Shown: one piece after another, positions 1 through 9,234 of the stretch
Layout: every line of letters starts with the position of its first letter
Position numbering within the stretch: position 1 is the first letter of the stretch
Assembly: GCA_035561135.1 (NCBI GenBank)
Contig: DATMYA010000052.1
Coordinates: 62,001-126,000 of the forward strand
Direction of reading: 5' to 3'
Length of the DNA: 64,000 nucleotides
Source: Clostridia bacterium
Lineage (GTDB): Bacteria; Acidobacteriota; Terriglobia; Terriglobales; Acidobacteriaceae
The notes under the pieces: generated by a model
What the model saw: only the letters and a program-made list of their open reading frames with translations
The model's database searches: none
Told to the model about the DNA's origin: nothing
Made by a program: the position numbers and the translations under genes

Positions 1-641
1 TGTGGATTCCCTACTCGACGGCCGGTGACTTGTGGAACACGCGCTACGGCGGGGTGATCGTCTTCCAACCGATTGCCCCGCAATTCGAGAAGCGCGCAGA
101 AGCGCAGGTGCTGGCCGCCGTCGCCGAGCGCCAGGGATTCTCGCCAACCGACAAAAAGGCGATTCAGATGCACGGTCAGGAAGAATTTCGGCCTGTGATC
201 GACGGCATCACGATTGGCTTACAGGTTCTGCTGCTGTTCATTGGTGCGCTGACGCTGGGAATCGGCGGCGTCGGCGTGATGAATATCATGCTGGTATCGG
301 TCGATGAACGCATTCGCGAGATAGGTCTGCGTCGCGCTCTGGGCGCGAAGAAGAGCCACATACGCTTTCAGATGCTGGCAGAGACGCTGGTACTAATGCT
401 GATGGGTGGCGCGATTGGAATCGCCCTGTCGTATGCAATTTCGGCCGCCGTCGGAACACTGCCGATGCTTGGGCCGATGTTCGAAGACGAGAGCGGCAAG
501 GGCGATATTCACCTGCACATCTCGGCCTTCACGGTACTGCTCTCCACTATCGTGCTGCTGCTGGTAGGCGTGGTTAGCGGAATGGTGCCTGCAATCAAGG
601 CGGCGAAACTCGACCCGGTCGACGCGCTGCGTTATGAGTAG
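1..641 (+). CDS. MacB/FtsX-family ABC transporter permease, C-terminal fragment
   Basis: Cut by the left edge: the reading frame is already open at base 3, giving about 212 visible residues. The visible part has three hydrophobic segments (around bases 200-300, 370-460 and 525-600) and the GVGVMNIMLVSVDERIREIGLRR-type signature that follows the first of them, which is typical of the FtsX-like domain of MacB-type permeases. It ends in AIKAAKLDPVDALRYE, the usual C-terminus of this family. Such permeases sit in the inner membrane and couple a cytoplasmic ATPase to export or to mechanotransmission across the periplasm. The N-terminal part, the ATPase and any membrane-fusion partner lie outside the window, so the substrate cannot be inferred. 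Confidence 0.9.
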   Translation, partial: WIPYSTAGDLWNTRYGGVIVFQPIAPQFEKRAEAQVLAAVAERQGFSPTDKKAIQMHGQEEFRPVIDGITIGLQVLLLFIGALTLGIGGVGVMNIMLVSVDERIREIGLRRALGAKKSHIRFQMLAETLVLMLMGGAIGIALSYAISAAVGTLPMLGPMFEDESGKGDIHLHISAFTVLLSTIVLLLVGVVSGMVPAIKAAKLDPVDALRYE

Positions 642-685
642 GTGAGTCGCTCAATAGTTCCTGATCGCAGCGATTAGCAGTTCTT

Positions 686-804
686 GTCCTCCTGAGCGCA
701 GCGACGAAGTCGCGCAGTCGAAGGACTCCTTTCGGAACCTCAAGTCCGACGAGAACAGTCCGTAGGGCTCCCTCGACTCGGGCTTAGGCCCTCGCTCAGG
801 GGAC
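686..804. repeat. Dispersed palindromic intergenic repeat (TCCTGAGCG family)
   Basis: The left edge GTCCTCCTGAGCG (686-698) is matched inversely at the right edge by CGCTCAGGGGAC (793-804). Internal 'gcagtcgaaggactc' and 'ccctcgactcgggc' segments add further inverted matches. Related copies lie at 20767-20872 and 46124-46204. All three are intergenic, next to gene ends. Confidence 0.6.
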
Positions 805-845
805 AAACGACTTTACGTTGTGTCTATCCCCACTGCCGCGACCGC

Positions 846-2336
846 CTAATCCCTCTTGTTCGGGATGAAGTCGCGGCGTTGGCGCGCCCTGAGTTTGATC
901 CAGATGGGCGTGCCGAGGAATTTAAACTCGTCGCGAATCTGGTTCTCAAGAAACCGCTGATACGAGAAGTGCAGTTTTACGTCGCGGTCGGTGAAGAGAA
1001 TGAACGTCGGCGGCGAGACGTTGGACTGCGTCATGTAGTAAACCTTGACGCGGTTTTTGGCAGGAACCGAGGCACGCTCGAAATCGATCTTTCGCAGGAA
1101 GCGGTTCATTTCGCCGGTGCTGATGCGCTTGCGACGCTCGGCGGCTACGAGTTCCAGCTTCGAGAACACTTTGTCCACGTTCTTGCCGGTTGCGGCGGAG
1201 ATGAAGATTATGGGCGCATAGTCGAGGAACTTGAGGTGGCGTCGCGCCTGCTCCTCGTAGATGGCGCGGTCGGCAGGCGGCTTTCCGTCGGTGCGCTCCG
1301 TCGTAATGAGGTCCCACTTGTTGATGACGATGATGATGGAGCGTCCGCTCTCGTGAGCGTAGCCGGCGATGTTGGCGTCATTGGCGGTGACGCCCTCTGT
1401 GGCATCGATGACCATGATGGCTATGTCGGCGGCCTCGAGATGCTTTCGAGCCATGACGACCGATAGCTTTTCGGCCATGAGCCTGGTCTTGCCCTTGCGC
1501 CGAATTCCCGCGGTATCGATGAAGCGGAACTTTTTGCCGTCGCGCTCGACAAGTTCATCGATGGCGTCGCGCGTGGTTCCGGCAATCGGCGAAACGATGG
1601 CGCGAGAAGTACCAGTAAGCTTGTTAAGCAACGTGGACTTGCCGACATTCGGACGGCCGATGATAGCGATTTTGACTTCGGCGGGCTGTGCTTCTTCGGC
1701 TATCTCGGCGGCGTCGGCAGCGTCTTCAGCCAGAAGCTCATCGTCAGAGACGGATGCATCTTCGGCTGAGATCTCCGGCAGGTCCGGATCGTTGAAGGTC
1801 TCCGGCACGCTGGGAACAACTCTCAACAGTTCTTCAATAAGCTCTGCGACGCCGTTGGAATGTTCGGCGGAGACGGGGAGCATATTGCGGATTCCCAGGC
1901 GGCGGAACTCTTCGACCTGCAAGTCGAGCTTAGGCGAGTCGATTTTGTTTACGGCGAGAAATAGCGGCTTGCCTGTGCGCTGCAACAAGCGCGCGAGTTC
2001 CATGTCCGGCGAGGCAAGTTCGCTACGGCCATCGACGACCATCACGATCGCATCGGCCTCATCGAAGGCAACGCGAGCCTGTCGGAAGATTTCCGCCGGG
2101 ATAAGGTCTTTGTCGTCCGGGACGATGCCGCCGGTATCGACCACGCGAAAGCAGCGGCCGTTCCACTGAACCTCGCCGTAAAGGCGGTCGCGCGTGATGC
2201 CCGGTTCGTCGCCAACAATGGCGCGGCGCCGGCCCACCAACCGGTTGAACAGCGTGGACTTGCCGACGTTTGGACGGCCAACGATGGCCAGCAGGCCACC
2301 GCGTTCCGCGTTCGTAGCTAAAAAAGAATTCGTCAA
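846..2336 (-). CDS. der: Ribosome-biogenesis GTPase Der (EngA)
   Basis: Double-GTPase protein needed for 50S subunit assembly. From the TTG chosen here the protein is 496 aa, in the family range. Two P-loops GRPNVGKST are at residues 20-28 and 227-235. Each is followed by the expected DTGG/DTAG and NKxD motifs (NKID, NKWD), and the C-terminal KH-like domain ends in ARQRRDF. The linker between the G domains (about 183-220) is unusually long and acidic. The frame stays open up to 2555, but the extra residues are Arg-rich with no family match and would run over the dinG promoter region, so a start near 2336 (or a few codons inside) is preferred. It is divergent from dinG. Confidence 0.95.
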   Translation of the reverse strand: MTNSFLATNAERGGLLAIVGRPNVGKSTLFNRLVGRRRAIVGDEPGITRDRLYGEVQWNGRCFRVVDTGGIVPDDKDLIPAEIFRQARVAFDEADAIVMVVDGRSELASPDMELARLLQRTGKPLFLAVNKIDSPKLDLQVEEFRRLGIRNMLPVSAEHSNGVAELIEELLRVVPSVPETFNDPDLPEISAEDASVSDDELLAEDAADAAEIAEEAQPAEVKIAIIGRPNVGKSTLLNKLTGTSRAIVSPIAGTTRDAIDELVERDGKKFRFIDTAGIRRKGKTRLMAEKLSVVMARKHLEAADIAIMVIDATEGVTANDANIAGYAHESGRSIIIVINKWDLITTERTDGKPPADRAIYEEQARRHLKFLDYAPIIFISAATGKNVDKVFSKLELVAAERRKRISTGEMNRFLRKIDFERASVPAKNRVKVYYMTQSNVSPPTFILFTDRDVKLHFSYQRFLENQIRDEFKFLGTPIWIKLRARQRRDFIPNKRD

Positions 2337-2440
2337 ACCGAAGCACCGTCCGTGAGATGCGCGTGCGTGCGCGAATATGGTCAGGGTGTGCGCATAGCGA
2401 ACCGCGCAAGCTGTGCCCAATACAGCTATTATAGGGTTTC

Positions 2441-4441
2441 GTGTCGTCCACATCCCAACCCGGTTCTTCTGCCGCGCCTGCCGCTGCCTCTTCCGAGGCT
2501 CGAAAGCCTTCGCTGCACCAGTTCTTCGGGCCGGGAGGGCTGCTGTCACGCACACACCCGCAGTACGAGTTTCGTCGTGGGCAGTTGACCATGGCGCAGG
2601 CCGTGGAGGAGGCGCTGGAAGAACGTCGCCACCTCATCGTGGAGGCAGGCACCGGCACGGGAAAGACGATGGCATATCTGTTGCCGGTGCTGCGCGCGGG
2701 CAAGCGCGTCATCATCTCCACCGGCACCAAGACGCTGCAAGAACAGCTCTATTACAAAGACATCCCGTTTCTGGAAGCGCAGCTTGGCAAGTTGCGCGTT
2801 TGTTATCTGAAGGGGCGCAACAACTATCTTTGCAAAAAGAAGCTGTACGACCTGGCGGAGAGGCCGGTGCTCTCCGGACTCGAAGAGATTGAGCAGTACC
2901 GCGCCATCTCCGAGTGGGACAAGGGCACGGGGACCGGCGATAGGGCGGAAATCGCTACACTGCCGGAATCCAGCCAGCTATGGACGAAGCTGGATGCGCG
3001 AGTAGAAAGCTGCATCGGCTCGAAGTGCACGCTATATGACAAGTGCTTCGTAACCGAAGCGAGGCGGCGAGCGTTCGAGAGCGACATCGTCATCGTGAAC
3101 CATCATCTGTACTTTGCCGACCTGGCGATCAAGCAGGCAACGGACGCGAGTGAGGGCGTACTGCCGGAAGCCGGCGCCGTCATCTTCGACGAAGCGCATG
3201 AGTTGGAAGAAGTAGCGTCGCAGTATTTTGGGATTAGCGTGAGCAATCTGCGCGTTGCCGACCTGGCATACGACATCGATGCCATGCTGCGGCAGAGCGT
3301 GATTTCCTCGGCGGGGCTGACGAATGCCGTGGCGCGAATGCGCGAACGCTCGCAGTTCTTTTTCGCGCTGATGCCGCCGGGCGATGGACGCTTCGCCTTC
3401 GAGAACCGCCGCGATTTCCTGGAAGAGAATGGCGATGAATACCTCGCCCTCCAGAATGCATTCGCGCAGATCATCTCCGAATTCAAGTTGATGACGAACA
3501 AGCCGGACGAGGCTTTCAACCTGATGCGCCGCGCGGAAGAGTTGCGGGTGCAGTTGGAGTTCGTCATGGAGTCTGAAGACCCGAACACGGTTTTCTGGAT
3601 CGAGCGGCGCAGCGACCGCGGATTCCGCAGCTCGCAGCAGAATGTGTTTTTGCACGCGACGCCAATCGACGTATCCGCGATCTTGCGGCGCGTACTCTTT
3701 TCGGAGCTTGAGACGGCGGTGCTGACCTCGGCGACGCTGGCGGTGAGCAACGGATTCGACTACATACGCGGGCGGCTCGGCATCGATAACGCGCGCGAGT
3801 TGGTGGTCGCCTCGCATTTCGACTACGAGAGCCAGTCGGTGATGTACGTGCCCCCGGACTTGCCCGATCCGCGCGAGCAGAGCTTTACGGAAAAGGCTGC
3901 GGCGCGCATACGGCAGTTGCTTGAAATCACGCGTGGCCGCGCGTTCTGCCTTTTCACCAGCTATTCGCAGATGAATCAAGTGTACGAGCGGCTACTCGGA
4001 GAGCTTGAGTATCCGATGCTGCTGCAAGGCTCTGCTCCGAAGAACGCTCTACTGGAGGAGTTCCGGACAACGCCGAATGCTGTGTTGTTCGCGACAGCAT
4101 CTTTCTGGCAAGGCGTAGACGTGCAGGGCGAGCAACTGAGTTGCGTCATTATCGACCGCCTGCCGTTCGCGGTACCGAACGACCCTGTGATCGCGGCGCG
4201 CATACGAGCCATCGACAACGACGGCGGGAATGCGTTTTTTCAATATCAAGTACCGTCGGCGGTCATCACCCTAAAGCAGGGCTTTGGGCGACTGATCCGT
4301 TCTCTGCATGACCGCGGCCTGCTGGTCCTGCTGGACAACCGCATTCTGAAGAAGCAGTACGGACGGGTGTTTCTGAACAGTCTCCCGAACTACGCTAAGA
4401 CCACAGACCTGCGGAAGGTGGAAGAGTTCTTCGGAGGGTAG
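2441..4441 (+). CDS. dinG: DinG/XPD-family ATP-dependent DNA helicase
   Basis: Superfamily 2 iron-sulfur helicase that unwinds 5'-tailed DNA, D-loops and RNA-DNA hybrids in damage repair. It has 666 aa from a GTG start. Walker A GTGTGKT is at residues 70-76 and the DEAH box at 250-253. Between them lie Cys121/131, Cys191, Cys196 and Cys202, whose 5- and 6-residue spacings fit the 4Fe-4S cluster ligands of E. coli DinG. The C-terminal half has the helicase motifs VLFATASFWQGVDVQGEQL and QGFGRLIRS. It starts only about 100 bp from der on the opposite strand; a TATTAT -10-like element lies just upstream (about 2425-2430). YoaA-like function cannot be distinguished from DinG. Confidence 0.93.
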   Translation: MSSTSQPGSSAAPAAASSEARKPSLHQFFGPGGLLSRTHPQYEFRRGQLTMAQAVEEALEERRHLIVEAGTGTGKTMAYLLPVLRAGKRVIISTGTKTLQEQLYYKDIPFLEAQLGKLRVCYLKGRNNYLCKKKLYDLAERPVLSGLEEIEQYRAISEWDKGTGTGDRAEIATLPESSQLWTKLDARVESCIGSKCTLYDKCFVTEARRRAFESDIVIVNHHLYFADLAIKQATDASEGVLPEAGAVIFDEAHELEEVASQYFGISVSNLRVADLAYDIDAMLRQSVISSAGLTNAVARMRERSQFFFALMPPGDGRFAFENRRDFLEENGDEYLALQNAFAQIISEFKLMTNKPDEAFNLMRRAEELRVQLEFVMESEDPNTVFWIERRSDRGFRSSQQNVFLHATPIDVSAILRRVLFSELETAVLTSATLAVSNGFDYIRGRLGIDNARELVVASHFDYESQSVMYVPPDLPDPREQSFTEKAAARIRQLLEITRGRAFCLFTSYSQMNQVYERLLGELEYPMLLQGSAPKNALLEEFRTTPNAVLFATASFWQGVDVQGEQLSCVIIDRLPFAVPNDPVIAARIRAIDNDGGNAFFQYQVPSAVITLKQGFGRLIRSLHDRGLLVLLDNRILKKQYGRVFLNSLPNYAKTTDLRKVEEFFGG

Positions 4442-4520
4442 GTGGGTTCTGGTTTCGGACGCAATTACGGCAATGACGTACCGCCGTAGCCGAGGGAACG
4501 CCACACGCAGGGCTTCACGG

Positions 4521-4526
4521 TACAAT
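4521..4526 (+). promoter_or_regulatory. Possible -10 element for the queuosine cluster
   Basis: TACAAT sits about 130 bases before queD, inside the 215-base gap after dinG. No convincing -35 was seen. The leader that follows contains a GC-rich hairpin around 4607-4640 and an SD (AGAGGAACG) before queD. No preQ1 riboswitch core was recognised. Confidence 0.3.
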
Positions 4527-4656
4527 ATCTGGTTGCACATCCCCTTGTGATATCGGCCGTTCTCGGCTGTTCCTGTATGCCTGGAACCTTTCGTATCGCC
4601 AACAAAGGGGAGCCGGAGCGCGCCTTCGGACTGCGCCCCAATAAAAAAGAGGAACG

Positions 4657-5034
4657 ATGTACGAAGTCACAGTTGAAGACACATTTGCGGCGGGTCACTA
4701 CCTGCGCGACTACAAGGGCAAGTGCGAAAATCCGCATGGCCACAACTACCGGGTGCGTATCACGCTCTCAGGCAAGGAACTGGATAAGGCCGGCTTGCTT
4801 GTTGACTTCAAGGACTTGAAGCAGGTGATGAAGCACGTTGTCGACTATCTTGATCACCAGATGATGAACGACATTGAGCCGTTCACGCGCATCAATCCGT
4901 CCGCCGAGAACCTGGCAAAGTATTTCTACGACGAGACGAACAAGAAGCTGAACGACGGAACCGGCGGACGCGTCAACGTTTCTCGCGTGACCATCTGGGA
5001 GACGGACACTTCGATTGCAACGTATTTCGAGTAA
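4657..5034 (+). CDS. queD: 6-carboxy-5,6,7,8-tetrahydropterin synthase QueD
   Basis: Converts 7,8-dihydroneopterin triphosphate to 6-carboxy-tetrahydropterin, the second step towards 7-deazaguanine (queuosine precursor) synthesis. The 125-aa length is typical. The zinc ligands His14, His27 and His29 are present, as is the CENPHGH motif with nucleophile Cys23; this CxxxHGH spacing marks QueD rather than eukaryotic-type PTPS. Glu-containing ITIWETD-like C-terminal motif (VTIWETDTS) is also present. The ATG has a good SD (AGAGGAACG). It is the first gene of queD-queE-queC, all on the + strand; queF is not in the window. Confidence 0.95.
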   Translation: MYEVTVEDTFAAGHYLRDYKGKCENPHGHNYRVRITLSGKELDKAGLLVDFKDLKQVMKHVVDYLDHQMMNDIEPFTRINPSAENLAKYFYDETNKKLNDGTGGRVNVSRVTIWETDTSIATYFE

Positions 5035-5039
5035 GCTTT

Positions 5040-5145
5040 TAAGCTACTGAGCTTCTTAGCGAGTAAGGTGCTAAGCCAAACGTCTTCGGCGCAGCGACTC
5101 AGCGACTTAGCAGTTCAGCGACTTAGAGGCTTAGTAGCTTTTCTC
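5040..5145 (+). repeat. Degenerate 'CAGCGACTTAGCAG' short-repeat cluster
   Basis: The queD-queE gap is filled with variants of CTTAGCAG/CAGCGACTTAG (for example CAGCGACTTAG at two places within about 5102-5126, with CTTAGAGGCTTAGTAGCTT after them). The same words appear at 42790-42826. This looks like a dispersed low-complexity repeat rather than coding sequence. Confidence 0.55.
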
Positions 5146-5147
5146 CC

Positions 5148-5831
5148 ATGCACATCATCGAGATCTACAAATCGTTGCAGGGCGAGTCGTCCTTTGCCGG
5201 ACTGCCGTGCGTTTTCGTGCGGCTGGCTGGGTGCAACCTGCGATGCTCGTGGTGCGACAGCGAGTACACCTTCCATGGCGGCCACAAGATGTCGCTTGAA
5301 GAGGTGGAGGCCGAGGTCCGGCGAGCGTCGCCAAACGGCGGGCTGGTCGAGATTACGGGCGGAGAACCGCTGTTGCAGGAACGCGAAGTCGTGCCGCTGA
5401 TGCAGGATTTGCTGGATGGCGGTTACGAGTTGCTGATCGAAACCAGTGGCGAGCGTCCGCTTACGGCGGTGCCGGCGGCCGTCCACAAGATTGTGGACGT
5501 GAAGTGTCCGGCGTCGGGCGAAGGCGGCACATTCCGCCCGGAGAACCTTGCGGCGCTTACTTTGGCCGACGAGGTGAAGTTCGTGATCGCCAGCCGCGAG
5601 GATTATGAATTCGCACGCGAATTCACCCGGCAGCATGGGCTTGAAACGCGCGTTGCAAGCGTGATTGTTTCTCCGGCGTTCCGCAAGGATGCCGCAGGTT
5701 CGCGTGGCGTGGAACACTGCTTGGTCGATCCGAGGGATTTGGCGGAGTGGATATTGGCGGACGGCCTGAGAGTGCGGCTTGGATTGCAAATCCACAAGTT
5801 CATCTGGGAGCCGCAGCTAAAGGGGGTCTAG
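5148..5831 (+). CDS. queE: 7-carboxy-7-deazaguanine synthase QueE (radical SAM)
   Basis: Radical-SAM enzyme that ring-contracts 6-carboxy-tetrahydropterin to 7-carboxy-7-deazaguanine. The 227-aa protein opens with the family motif EIYKSLQGESSFAG. The cluster-binding cysteines Cys29, Cys33 and Cys36 (C-x3-C-x2-C) follow, and ITGGEPLLQ is the SAM-contacting GGE motif. The CxxxCxxC arrangement puts it with the canonical (not the modified-cluster) subgroup. It lies about 110 bp downstream of queD and 160 bp upstream of queC. The start ATG is fixed by the family N-terminus. Confidence 0.95.
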   Translation: MHIIEIYKSLQGESSFAGLPCVFVRLAGCNLRCSWCDSEYTFHGGHKMSLEEVEAEVRRASPNGGLVEITGGEPLLQEREVVPLMQDLLDGGYELLIETSGERPLTAVPAAVHKIVDVKCPASGEGGTFRPENLAALTLADEVKFVIASREDYEFAREFTRQHGLETRVASVIVSPAFRKDAAGSRGVEHCLVDPRDLAEWILADGLRVRLGLQIHKFIWEPQLKGV

Positions 5832-5990
5832 GGACGCCCCGGCCCAGGCAAGGCGAAACACTGAGCAGTGTGACGCGGGTCCGCGCACAAGGAAGTTCGA
5901 ACATGCTGGAATAGAAAGGCTTTCGGGGCAAAGTCGAGGCAGCTAAATCAGCCGGAGTACCATCGTAAGTAGCAGCAACCATAAAATAGT

Positions 5991-6707
5991 ATGGCCGAAG
6001 TAACGAGTGCCGGTGTCAATACTGGTGTAATCGTCGTGTTGAGCGGCGGTATGGATTCGTCTGTTTGCGCTACCCTTGCGGTACATGAGCATGGCGCCGA
6101 GCACGTAGCCGCGCTGCACGTCAGCTACGGCCAGCGCACGGAGAAGCGCGAGCAGCAGGCTTTTCTGGATATCTGTGAGCGGCTCGGCATCAAGCGGCGA
6201 CTCATGGTGCGCAATGATTCGCTGCGCTCCATCGGCGGTTCGGCGCTGACGGACAGCGCCATCGAGGTACCCGAAGCAGGCCCGGAGATCGGGCGTGTCG
6301 TTCCTGTCACCTATGTGCCTTTCCGCAACGCTCACTTCCTGGCGGTAGCGGTGAGCTGGGCCGAGGTGATATCCGCGGAGAAGATTTATATCGGCGCGGT
6401 ACAGCAGGATAGCTCCGGCTACCCTGATTGCCGGCCTGAGTACTACCGTGCGTTTAACGACTTAGTGCGTGCGGGTACCAGAGAGGGGCGCATAGAGATT
6501 CTGACTCCGTTGATCGACATGAAGAAGGCGGAGATCGTGAACCTTGGCCTTGAACTTGCGGCGCCATTCGATTTAACGTGGTCCTGTTATAGCCGGGAAG
6601 ACCGTGCCTGCGGAATTTGCGAGAGCTGCGCACTTAGACTGCGCGCGTTCAGCACCGCGGGAACTAGCGATCCCATCGCATACATGCCGCAAGCCGCGCG
6701 ACAGTAG
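5991..6707 (+). CDS. queC: 7-cyano-7-deazaguanine synthase QueC
   Basis: ATP-dependent enzyme that turns 7-carboxy-7-deazaguanine and ammonia into preQ0. It has 238 aa with the PP-loop SGGMDSS at residues 18-24 and the four-cysteine zinc site near the C-terminus (SCYSREDRACGICESC). The first twelve residues precede the family core and a GTG a few codons further in is an alternative start. With queD and queE it gives the full route from dihydroneopterin triphosphate to preQ0. The 160-bp gap before it holds no recognisable gene. Confidence 0.95.
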   Translation: MAEVTSAGVNTGVIVVLSGGMDSSVCATLAVHEHGAEHVAALHVSYGQRTEKREQQAFLDICERLGIKRRLMVRNDSLRSIGGSALTDSAIEVPEAGPEIGRVVPVTYVPFRNAHFLAVAVSWAEVISAEKIYIGAVQQDSSGYPDCRPEYYRAFNDLVRAGTREGRIEILTPLIDMKKAEIVNLGLELAAPFDLTWSCYSREDRACGICESCALRLRAFSTAGTSDPIAYMPQAARQ

Positions 6708-6784
6708 CGGAGCAGGACTGATGAGAGCTGTAGGGCGGCAAACTTCTACTGCATTCGTAAAGCAGGATTCGCTGGAGGCGGGAA

Positions 6785-7834
6785 ATGAAAAAGCAGATCG
6801 TAATGATGATGGCGTTGGTGCTGCTCGTCGGGATGCTGGCCACCTCGTCCGTGGCTCAGATGACGGGCAAGATCCGCGGTGTGGTGAAGGACGAAAGCGG
6901 CAAACCGATCGTGGATGCGCAAGTCACGTTGACCACCGTCGATAGCGGGCGCAAAGCCACCTACAAGACAGACAAGAACGGCGAGTACTTCAGCCTCGGC
7001 TTCCAGCCGGGCACGTACAACATTGTCGTAACGAAGAACGGCCAGACCCTCGCGCAGATCAACAAGGTTCCGTTGACCAAGTTTGGCGATGAGAACGTCT
7101 TCAACATCGATCTTGCCAAGGAGCGTGCGGCGCAGGGCGCGCAGATGAGCGAAGAAGACAAGAAGCGCATGGCCGCCGCCGTGGCGGAACGGGAAAAGGT
7201 GAAGGGCCTGAACCAGATGCTGGCGCAAGCGCAGGCAGCGAAGGACGCAGGCAACTGCGAACAGGCAGTTCAAATCATGCAACCGGCCGCAACACCCGAC
7301 CAGACGAAGGAGCAGATCTGGGCCGCGCTGGCCGAGTACCAGGTGTGCGCCAAGCAGTACACCCCAGCGATCGAGTCTTACAAAAAGGCAATCAGCCTCG
7401 CACCGCAGAATGGCGGATATCATAACAATCTGGGCCAGGCGTATTTGAAGAACAACCAGATTGATGAAGCGATCGCCGAGTACAACACCTCCGCCCAGAT
7501 TGATCCCACAAATGCGGGTATGTACTATTTCAATCTCGGTGCCGTGCTGACGAACAAGGGCAAGGTGGACGAAGCGATCGCAGTGTTTGACAAGGCAATT
7601 GCTGCCGATCCGGCGAAGGCTGACGCTTACTACTGGAAGGGCGTCAATATGCTCGGCAAAGCCACGGTGGACAAGACGGGGAAGATGACCGCGCCTCCAG
7701 GCACCGCAGAAGCGCTGAACAAGTACCTGGAACTGGCTCCGGAAGGACCGAATGCACAGGCGGCAAAAGATCTGCTGGCCAGCATAGGCGCTTCTGTACA
7801 GACCTCGTTCGGCAAGGGCAAGACCAAGAAGTAA
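6785..7834 (+). CDS. Secreted TPR protein with N-terminal carboxypeptidase-regulatory-like domain
   Basis: 349 aa with a signal peptide (MKKQIVMMMALVLLVGMLA, cleavage likely after SSVAQ near residue 25). Residues about 27-95 form a CarboxypepD_reg-like beta-sandwich (GKIRGVVKDESGKPIVDAQVTL...GEYFSLGFQPGTYNI). A charged coiled segment follows, then TPR units from about residue 150 (YKKAISLAPQNGGYHNNLGQAYLKN and relatives) to the C-terminus. The SD is strong (GGAGGCGGGAA). This combination is common in Acidobacteria; a periplasmic scaffolding role is inferred, no enzyme activity is visible. A terminator follows directly, so it is probably a single-gene unit or the end of the queC transcript. 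Confidence 0.85.
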   Translation: MKKQIVMMMALVLLVGMLATSSVAQMTGKIRGVVKDESGKPIVDAQVTLTTVDSGRKATYKTDKNGEYFSLGFQPGTYNIVVTKNGQTLAQINKVPLTKFGDENVFNIDLAKERAAQGAQMSEEDKKRMAAAVAEREKVKGLNQMLAQAQAAKDAGNCEQAVQIMQPAATPDQTKEQIWAALAEYQVCAKQYTPAIESYKKAISLAPQNGGYHNNLGQAYLKNNQIDEAIAEYNTSAQIDPTNAGMYYFNLGAVLTNKGKVDEAIAVFDKAIAADPAKADAYYWKGVNMLGKATVDKTGKMTAPPGTAEALNKYLELAPEGPNAQAAKDLLASIGASVQTSFGKGKTKK

Positions 7835-7852
7835 TTCGAAAGTTCTGAAGAG

Positions 7853-7877
7853 AAGGGCGGCCGCGGCCGCCCTTTTT
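7853..7877 (+). terminator. Rho-independent terminator of the TPR gene
   Basis: Perfect inverted repeat (AAGGGCGGCCG and its complement, 7853-7874) followed by TTTTT, 18 bases after the stop codon. Confidence 0.85.
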
Positions 7878-7944
7878 GATTGCCGAGACTCGAACCTGGC
7901 CACACCACAGCTTACGGTTGGAGCGATACAATGCGGCGAGCACG

Positions 7945-9234
7945 ATGACCAATCTAAACACACACTCGGCTGTTGTTGATTTCCGGACGGCGCGGAGGAT
8001 GGTGGATGAGTACGCACAGGGACTGCGACCCACCGGCCTCGAACGTATTCCGCTGCTGCAATCCACGGGACGTGTACTAGCCGAGGCGATCCGGGCCGAC
8101 CGCGACCTGCCGCCGTTCTCGCGCGCTACCCGCGACGGCTTCGCCTTACGCGCCGCAGATGTGCAGCATCCTCCTGTCGAACTTCATGTCATCGCCGAAA
8201 TCCGTGCCGGCGCTCTTTCGCCGGAGTCCCTGCCGCAGGTTAAGCCGGGCGAGGCAGTCGAGATCATGACCGGTGCTCCGGTGCCGCCCGGCGCCGACGC
8301 CGTGCTGATGGTTGAGTACACCCAGCGGCAGGGTGCTAAGGTGAGCGCGCTTCGCACGGTTTCCCCGGGCGAGAACATTGTGCCGCGAGCTGCGGAAGCC
8401 CAATCGGGCGCGGTGCTACTGCCGGCTGGTATGCGCCTCGATTACGCTGCCATCGCTGTGGCGGCTTCGGTTGGCATCTGCGAACCGGCAGTTTACAGGC
8501 GCCCGCGCGTATGCGTTATCTCCACCGGCGATGAAGTAGTAGAGATAAGTGTGCAGCCCGGCCCCCACCAGATACGCAACTCCAACAGTTACTCGCTAGC
8601 CGCACAGATTCTCGCGGCTGGCGGAGAGCCGCAGATTCTGTCCATCGCTCCAGACGAGCCGAAGCGCCTGCATGAACTCCTCGCGCAAGGACTCGACTCC
8701 GACCTGCTGTTGCTGAGCGGCGGAGTTTCCATGGGCAAATACGACGTGGTCGAACAGGCGCTCGCCAAATTCGGTGCGCGTTTCCAGTTCACAGGCGTCT
8801 TGATGCAACCGGGCAAGCCGCTCGTCTTCGGCGATGCGGCACGACCGGGCGCAGGCGACGCGCGCGAACGGCGCACGTCCGTGCGAACACCGTTCTTTGG
8901 CTTACCCGGAAATCCGGTTTCGACGATGGTGACGTTCGAAATTTTCGCACGGCCGGTCATAGCCGCCCTTTCGGGAGCTTTGCCCGGGACTCTGAGGTTG
9001 ACCTTTGGGAAGCTCAACTCGCCGATCAAAACCAAGACCGGCCTAACGCGCTTCCTGCCCGCAGTGCTTTCTGGGGCGTTCAACGAATGCGTGGTTGAAC
9101 TCGCTCCTTGGCACGGCTCCGGCGATATAGTGGCGACGGCGCGCGCGAATTGCTACATTGTTGTGCCGCCCGACCGCGAGCATATCGCTGACGGCGAGTA
9201 CGTGGCGGTCATGCTGCGTGGAGTCGAAATCTAA
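7945..9234 (+). CDS. moeA: Molybdopterin molybdenumtransferase MoeA
   Basis: Inserts molybdate into adenylylated molybdopterin. It has 429 aa from ATG 7945; the frame is open to a TTG at 7876, but that lies in the preceding terminator, so the ATG is preferred. Family motifs: [13 protein letters not shown] near the N-terminus, [25 protein letters not shown], the MoCF-binding motif [24 protein letters not shown] and [21 protein letters not shown] -10-like element lies at 7927-7932. It overlaps moaC at its 3' end. Confidence 0.95.
   Translation: MTNLNTHSAVVDFRTARRMVDEYAQGLRPTGLERIPLLQSTGRVLAEAIRADRDLPPFSRATRDGFALRAADVQHPPVELHVIAEIRAGALSPESLPQVKPGEAVEIMTGAPVPPGADAVLMVEYTQRQGAKVSALRTVSPGENIVPRAAEAQSGAVLLPAGMRLDYAAIAVAASVGICEPAVYRRPRVCVISTGDEVVEISVQPGPHQIRNSNSYSLAAQILAAGGEPQILSIAPDEPKRLHELLAQGLDSDLLLLSGGVSMGKYDVVEQALAKFGARFQFTGVLMQPGKPLVFGDAARPGAGDARERRTSVRTPFFGLPGNPVSTMVTFEIFARPVIAALSGALPGTLRLTFGKLNSPIKTKTGLTRFLPAVLSGAFNECVVELAPWHGSGDIVATARANCYIVVPPDREHIADGEYVAVMLRGVEI

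Noticed and set aside
1369..2169. Long plus-strand ORF (266 codons) opposite der
   Set aside because: It lies inside the der coding sequence; the translation is Ser/Arg-rich with no family features, a shadow of a GC-rich gene.
3032..3979. 315-codon minus-strand ORF opposite dinG
   Set aside because: Fully overlaps dinG, which has all helicase motifs; no start signal or domain in the shadow.
4442..4656. preQ1 riboswitch ahead of queD
   Set aside because: The leader is long enough, but neither preQ1-I nor preQ1-II conserved words could be found.
6746..8017. 423-codon minus-strand ORF opposite the TPR gene
   Set aside because: Overlaps the TPR gene, its terminator and the moeA start; Arg/Leu/Cys-rich composition typical of antisense frames.
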